Part shown: piece by piece, positions 57,784-64,000 of the stretch
Position numbering within the stretch: the stretch's first letter is position 1
Layout: each line of letters begins with the position of its first letter
Assembly (NCBI GenBank): GCA_964016875.1
Contig: OZ024737.1
Location: 34,225,683 to 34,289,682, forward strand
DNA length: 64,000 nucleotides
Direction: 5' to 3'
DNA from: Fallopia convolvulus
Taxonomy: Eukaryota > Streptophyta > Magnoliopsida > Caryophyllales > Polygonaceae
Translations under genes and position numbers: made by a program
Notes under the pieces: generated by a model
What the model was told of the DNA's origin: nothing
The model's input: the letters and a program-made list of their open reading frames with translations, nothing else
The model's database searches: none

Positions 57784-58267
57784 AAAATCCAACCCAATGT
57801 TATTTATAAAATTTGCAAGTCAATTAGGTAAATATTATAGATTCTATACCTCATCAAAGCATTGTAAATGATGCAGATTGAGGTAACACCAACACCAGCA
57901 AAACAACTGGTGTAAGATATTACCAATTTCAAAAACCATTCAAACTCAAATGCATTCGACCAAAGTTTTCACATTACAAGTATTATTAACTTGCTAAATC
58001 TTTGTTCTACCACCGGAACAAATCTCGCACTCAAATGTTTCATATTCAGGGAAAATGACAAGGTACCATGTTTTATGACCTGAACCATAGTGGCCAAATT
58101 AGAATGCTAATTTACATCAAATCAAGAGCAGTACTTTTACTCCAAAAACCGTAGCGTAATGGTTGTTGACAGATGACATGTTTTCAGCAATCCGTTTTTC
58201 CTTCTCTGCAGTGATTGATCAGTTATCCACACATCTGCAGGTTCGGTCGACGGATTTGCTGGCTTTT

Positions 58268-61200
58268 TTAGGCATTATTTTCTGTGATTGGCTTTTCCTG
58301 CTCGGACTTGGCATCTTTGAAGCTGGGTTGATTTGTTGAAGACAGAAGCCTAGCCCACATACGGTCTGTGGTTACAACTAGGTTCGGTTTCTCAATGATG
58401 TGCTGCACAAAAAAATGAGAGCAATAAATATATATTGTTCATCTATTTAGTATTTACAATAGGAAGGAAATTGAGCATTGAAGACGAGAAGGATGTGTAT
58501 CCAATCCAAATCCTTTTCATTTTCTTCCTATGTTCATTCTACTGGCTGTTTTTTGGCAATATGTAACAGCCTTCCATACAAAAAAATAAGGCAATTTGAA
58601 AAACTAGTTAAAAACTCACTCGGAAAGGTATATAGCATTGTCTGCCATTGACTTGCCCAACTGTAAAGCCACTGTAACCAGCCATGGCTCCATGAACAGC
58701 ACTTTGAGCAAGTAGAGTGCAATAAACATTGTCTGAAGCGTTACTTGGGATAGCTCTGATCATGTATGTCGGATCTATAGAGATGAAGATGAAATATCAG
58801 CTTTCCAAGAACTCTACTATGCACAAAAACAAAAAACTATATGATCAGGAAAAACTTAGAAATTAGCCACCTATGTACTTGAGAGTTATCTCTCTCGCCG
58901 TCCTTTTAAAATAACCCTGCAGATGAGAAAATGAATAAGATTCAATCAACTAATTGATGATACATAAAAACAATCCACTATCTGGAATTGGGCAATACCT
59001 TGATCATGTCGGATAACCAATGGCCTACATCATTGTGAAGAGCATTTCCGGATTGATCAACTTGGCCACTCTTCTCACCAGCCCCCTCAGCTACCACGAT
59101 AACCATATGGCCATTCTCCTTGAGACGTTTGTCTATGAATTCAAATAGTCCACCATCCCCCTCAAGGTAGAAGGGTGACTCGGGAATCAAACAACAATCA
59201 ACGTCTCGGTTGGCAAGGGTAGCATACATTGCAATGAATCCTGCATACATGTAAAAACGAATCATTTTTTTTATTATGAAAAAGTAAAATTATTAAACTT
59301 CCAATAACAACTAATGTGCATAATATTTGTAAACCCCTTCACTGTATAAAAATCAATTCTTGATTTTGCATTTTATGATGGCAATACCATATGACATAAT
59401 TTGTTCCTGTATTACACAGAGAAACCGCAAAAAAGAGATGATAATAATAAAAAATACAATACAAAGCAACTCTTTTTATCTACTTCTAAATGGTAAAATG
59501 GGCAACACTCTTTTGAGTTTGTATACTTACCACTGTAGCGACCCATCAGCTTCACAAGGCCAATACCATTCACAGCACTCTCGGCCTCAACATGTGCAGC
59601 ATTTATAGCACGTTGTGCCTCCTCCACAGCAGTATCAAAACCAAAAGATCTATCAATAACCTGCAAACCAAACAATTACAGTCTGAAGGTAGAACCAAAT
59701 AATTACAGTCGGCAATAAGGATGAGGCAGATTTTGTTGGAAGCCAATAAGTATATAGTAAAATAGGTACACAAAACATACTTACTGGAATATCATTGTCA
59801 ATGGTCTTGGGAATGGCTGCAACAGAAACGTGCAGACCTCTTTTTTGTATCTCCTGCACATAGGTTGGTTGGAAAGCATCTAGTTATAGAAAGAAAATTC
59901 CTAAAGAGAAAATGAAAATTTTACATATGAACAAGATTTGAACGGAATTACCTCGTGTATAACGGATGCCCCCTTTTGAGTTCCATCTCCTCCTATGATG
60001 TACACCTGTATAACATGGAGAAATTTTTTTGGCTTGAATTTTATTCATACAGAAATAAATCATTCATGCTTCTGAATGTTAACAAACTCCATTGAAGCAT
60101 TACCATGGTTAAGATGTAGAACCAATCATGATTAGCTTATACTTGTGTTAGGCTTTCTCATGACAATAAGAAATACCAAACAAACCATCTAGTGTTCAAA
60201 TTACCTGATTAATTCCCCGATCTTGAATGCTATCAACAATCCTTGAAGTTATGTGGCCACCTCTTGAGGTGCCAAGAATAGTCCCTCCTCTCTTGTGGAT
60301 ATCATTCACAAACTTAGGGGTCAAGGGGATTGTGTCTCTTGCATAAAAACCTCTGTATCCACCCTATAGAAATCAATAAAAGGTTTCAACTATCAAAATA
60401 ATGGAGAGAAAAAATGTTTTGATTAATTTTAGTCATAATTCTTCAAACAAGAACATAGTCTTTTACCTGGATACCCCTCACATGCTTGACCCCATACATG
60501 TAATATAAGCTGCAAACAATTTCCCTAATCACAGTATTGAGCCCTGGACAAAGTCCTCCACATGTAACAATGCACGCTTGGACATCATCTGATTTGAAAT
60601 ACACCTGAAATTTAAGGAGGCCCAATTTTACATTTTAGTATAACATTTTAATCAAAGTCCATGATTTGAAGTGGCTAGCAAGCAGCAATCATGAATTTAC
60701 CTTTTGACGAGGCCCTGCTCGTCTAAAATGCCTTCCTCTTTCACCATCTTTGTGTTGAATTGGCTAGAAGAATTCAAAGATTCTCGTTCTTAATACTACT
60801 AACACAGTTCGCTTTCATAACAGTTAAGATGGATCTAAGTTATTGAGAATGAGAAAGAGGCGAAATTTACCCTTTGAACAACAGTATCTTCATTATCAAC
60901 AAAATATTGCCTGGAACATTACACAAATAAATACCCAGATCAGGTTTTGAACAATAGGCGTGATATAAACCAGAAAACCTTCTCATCAAGGATGATATCA
61001 ACTAACCTCACACCGGAATAAGCAGGATTATTTTCCAGTGGATTCGGATAGTACTGAATATTTTGACCAGAAAAGATCAAAAATCAATCAGTCATATTTG
61101 ATCAAAGATAATATTTCAGACAGCCAAAAATGCAGTATCATAGCATAAAGTCAGGGCGGAAAAGTCAAAACAAGAAACATAGTTTCTTGGCAACAAGCAT

Positions 61201-61502
61201 CAATGTTCCAAAAGACCAATTGAATGAGCCAAACTTCTTCAGTTAAACCAATCTAAAGACTAATTCAAAACAGAAAAATCGACCCTATTTGATACCCAGA
61301 AGCAAATCCAGATTTCTCTTTTCCAGACACAAGTTTGAGAGATCTACTATGACAACTAGAGCACAAAGCAGAAGCGGAAATAGGAAGAGAGAAGAAGATT
61401 TACAGGGAGATCAGAGAGGTAATCAGTGAGATGAGGAACATCATCAAGCACATATCCACACTGTCCAGTTACAAGCTTCTCGGTAATTCCAGAAGAACCC
61501 AT
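58268..61502 (-). CDS. PFK: ATP-dependent 6-phosphofructokinase, plant type
   Basis: Thirteen exons on the minus strand: 61502-61404, 61053-61007, 60910-60871, 60763-60701, 60604-60467, 60363-60205, 60005-59952, 59853-59785, 59660-59531, 59240-58999, 58916-58871, 58774-58620 and 58402-58268, giving 458 aa. It phosphorylates fructose 6-phosphate with ATP in glycolysis. No transit peptide is evident, so a cytosolic PFK3/PFK7-like form is most likely. Motifs are intact: CGYVLDDVPHLTDYL, FRRAGPRQK, CGGLCPGLNTVIREIV, GTSRGG, GGDGTQKGA (Asp189, Mg-ATP site), PKTIDNDIP (catalytic loop), FGFDTAVEEAQRAINAA, LMGRYSGFIA, VVAEGAG and MIRAIPSNASDN. The start is MGSSG (61502), matching related N termini; an in-frame ATG 24 codons upstream is less likely. 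It is the upstream member of a head-to-tail tandem pair. Confidence 0.95.
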
Positions 61503-62150
61503 ATCTCTCAAAAGCTCAAAACCCCTTTTCTTGGTCAGAAAATCAGACGAGTTGAATCGAGGGCACGAGAACAATTTGCGCTTTTTCTAATATATGTCGA
61601 TGTCGATGTTTGCCTTTTTCTATTGGTTGGTTTTTTAATACGTGAGCAGCAACAAGTCAGCCAACTGGTGCACAATTTCACGCCCAATTTTTGAGCGTCT
61701 GATTTTCGAATGCCGAATTGCGAAAGGGCGGAATTTGACTTGCCAAACCCGTAAGCTGGCACAGAACAGATGAAGTTTACACGGTTTTGAGAATCCAATG
61801 GTCGGTCGGAGAAAGGAGCCATCTTTATTCCATTATATAATATCAAAAGGAAAAAAGGCCTCTTTTTTGTGTGCTAATTTGGACTTTGAAAAAGTTAGAA
61901 GGGTAATTGGTAAGTAATTGAAATGTTGATTTGAAAACTTTAAAGATAAAGAACCGAAATGTACGTTAGCAAATTGCTAGTAATCGGGAAGAACTGGTGC
62001 AGATTTTTTGGCATTTGCATTTCATTACATTCGGCTAGTATTCAAACAAGCAAGAGAGGTCGAATGAGAGTGTATAACGTTCTTGGCTCTTTATTTAGGC
62101 AAAGACAATGATATGAACCAACATACGGTTATGTGTCTTCAAAATTATAA
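61503..62150. other. Promoter region of the intact PFK gene
   Basis: No coding sequence supported. A 103-codon open frame (minus, 61846-61535) overlaps the likely 5' leader and has no known domain. From 61830 onward the sequence becomes AT-rich. Confidence 0.4.
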
Positions 62151-63168
62151 TCTACGGAGTATATAATTATCTACCCTAATACATTATAAAGTAGAATCCA
62201 AGTCTGTTGTAAAAATTGCGTCACGTGGCATTTTTAAATAAATTAATGTAAAATTAGGTTTTAATAAATTTTGTAACAACTTATAGTATTTTGCTATATA
62301 TATTAAATAGATAACATGTTTATATAATTTTTTATGTTATAATTTTCTATCTATGGATTATGTATTAGTTTACTACAATAGATAACATATTTATATAATT
62401 TTTATATACATAAATTCCTATGAGATGATATTTTCCATATTAATTTAATATTTTTATCTTACAACAAGATTTAAGATCTTAATATATATTTTTTTATTTT
62501 TAACAAGACTTGGGCTCCAACCTCCAAGTATAAAATTAATATCTATATAATGATATAATATAAAATAATATTTTTTTTGTGTTGATATATTTTTATTTTG
62601 TGAAAAGATATAATTTTATGTGTAATGGCTCCACCTCATATTTAAAGTTTAATTTATATTTCTATCATTATAACTTCTATCTATTAAATTCTTTTTCAAC
62701 TATTTAAATTTATCTCTAACATTAAACAAATATCTATTTAACATAACAATATCTTTTGAAAGCTTCATATATAAGTATTTAAAATTAAAGATAAAATATT
62801 TAAAGTATTTTAAAATAAATATAAATCTCTTAGCATATATCTTTTGACGAATTTATTTATAGATATATAGTGATTTTCTTTTAAAAAAAATTAACTATAG
62901 ATGTTTAAAATATCTAAAATTAATAAAAATAGAAAATAAAATATTTAATATATATATATTGAAATATTTGATAACTCTAAATTTACATACATGAAAAGTA
63001 ATAACATATAAAGAATATAATATTGGATTAAAAAATGATACATTCTACGAGCAATAAATTACTTATATTAAAATTTATATTATATTTTTATTTATTTATT
63101 AATAACCTATTTATAATGTGTATAAAATATCGAATCGTAGTCGTACATGGTACGACGGGTAAAACTAG
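62151..63168 (+). mobile_element. Possible non-autonomous Helitron
   Basis: Starts TCTACGGAGTATATAATTAT and ends with a short hairpin (GTCGTA/TACGAC around CATGG, 63140-63156), followed by GGGTAAAACTAG with CTAG at 63165-63168. Helitrons begin TC, end CTRR and carry a 3' hairpin about 10 bp before the end, and they make no TSD. The interior is extremely AT-rich and non-coding. The base after CTAG is A rather than the expected T, which weakens the call. Confidence 0.35.
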
Positions 63169-64000
63169 ATATAAAAGAAAGAAGAAGGAAAAGAGACAAA
63201 GGGTCACACATGGGTTTATGCGTATCATCGCATGCAATATATGTTTAATGTTTAATACGTCTTATAATATGATGAAATTTTTATATGTTTACCAATTTAT
63301 TTAAAAAAAATTGTTAGTTATTGGCTAGGGTGAGTTGCACGGACTTGCACCATACATACTCAAGCAAACCTGTCGTCGGACACAAGATTAATCTTAAAAA
63401 TAAATGTCAAATAGAGAGATTTGAGTAAATATTTTTCTTTCACTAGCTCTTTTAGTCTTTTGTACAAAGGAATTAATCCTTTTTGAAAGATAGATATGTC
63501 GATAGACAAGTGAGATTTGAGATGACCGATGACGTGGCAGCTGGTGGTTGTCACGTGCACGCCTGCTAGTTCTTCAATCTTCCTCATGACCCACGAGCCA
63601 TGACCTCATCAAACTTGATCCGCCGTCCGAATAAATATAATTACATTATATTATGTGTCGGAATAAATAATTAATAGCAGCAAACGACACACCGAATTTG
63701 ATAATTCATGCGGAAATTTTGGAAAGTAAGGATTCATTTGTCACGGTTTAAATTGAATTTATGTAAGCTTATTAATATTTATGTTAAAAAAGGAGTTCTT
63801 GTATAAATGTTTGATGCGCATAGTTGACAAGAGTTTATCGAAGTTTAACAAAATTTAAGTTAATTGAAAATTTTTACAAAATATAAACTATGTTTTCGGT
63901 CAGTCTTGGAAAAACCAGAAAAGAAGAATGAAGACAGAGAACAGAAATAACAACTCTCGTTTCATTTTCTTGAAGTCTGTTATATAGAAGGGACTTTAAC
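63169..64000. other. Intergenic with an ACGT-core cluster
   Basis: No gene recognised. Within about 30 bp lie TGACGTGGC (63531-63539) and CACGTG (63553-63558), i.e. an ABRE-like element and a G-box, bound by bZIP/bHLH factors. They may belong to the promoter of a gene outside the window. Confidence 0.35.

Noticed and set aside
1..64000. Bacterial-type systems such as operons, CRISPR arrays or toxin-antitoxin modules
   Set aside because: The window is plant nuclear DNA with spliced genes and transposons; the direct repeats seen lack the regular short-repeat/spacer pattern of CRISPR.

Overview
This window is nuclear DNA of a eudicot plant. The genes have introns with GT/AG borders in AT-rich sequence. 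Their products are plant-type: PR-1, a CBP60 calmodulin-binding protein, a xyloglucan endotransglucosylase, plant-type ATP-phosphofructokinases and an AP-4 sigma subunit. The intergenic DNA is full of plant transposons (chromovirus, Copia, hAT, Mutator-like and other MITEs, a SINE, a LINE, possibly a Helitron). I cannot name the species.

Layout. 0.1-1.3 kb: a foldback Mutator-like element. 2.1-7.3 kb: a complete Ty3/gypsy chromovirus whose two 229-bp LTRs look identical, but whose coding region has an in-frame stop and a 1-nt frameshift. 8.4-8.9 kb: an intronless, GC-rich PR-1 gene (minus). 9-15.7 kb: no clear gene, but a 325-bp tandem duplication of an exon-like segment, a microsatellite, a hAT MITE and a Mutator-like MITE. 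16.0-19.4 kb: proteasome ATPase RPT2 (plus, 6 exons). 21.1-26.3 kb: a CBP60B/C/D-type gene (plus, 8 exons) with a near-perfect hairpin MITE in intron 4. 27.0-28.3 kb: an XTH gene (minus, 3 exons) with a MITE in intron 1. 29.5-30.1 kb: a C2-domain SRC2-like protein (minus). 31.2-32.5 kb: a non-autonomous long-TIR element. 33.5-36.9 kb: a vacuolar-type gamma-glutamyltransferase (plus, 7 exons), convergent with the AP-4 sigma gene at 37.2-38.7 kb (minus, 4 exons). 39.1-53.4 kb: a transposon nest, made of a decayed Copia element split by a 4.7-kb hAT transposon with exact TSDs, a 3.8-kb TG...CA element and a 5'-truncated LINE. 53.8-61.5 kb: two tandem plant-type PFK genes (minus, 13 exons each) with a SINE between them. 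61.5-64 kb: AT-rich DNA with a possible Helitron.

The genes do not form a pathway or operon; they are independent eukaryotic genes. The most notable observation is the PFK pair. The upstream copy (58.3-61.5 kb) keeps every active-site motif I can recognise. The downstream copy (53.8-56.9 kb) has the same 13-exon structure, with open frames and GT/AG sites, but has lost several catalytic or substrate-binding residues (GGDGT to GGRGT, RAIPSN to SAIPSN, VAEGAG to VAAGAV, PKTIDND to ANSIDSD). It may be a pseudoenzyme or regulatory subunit, or an early-decay duplicate.

Spliced models were built by hand from frame continuity, splice signals and family knowledge. No alignment or database search was run.
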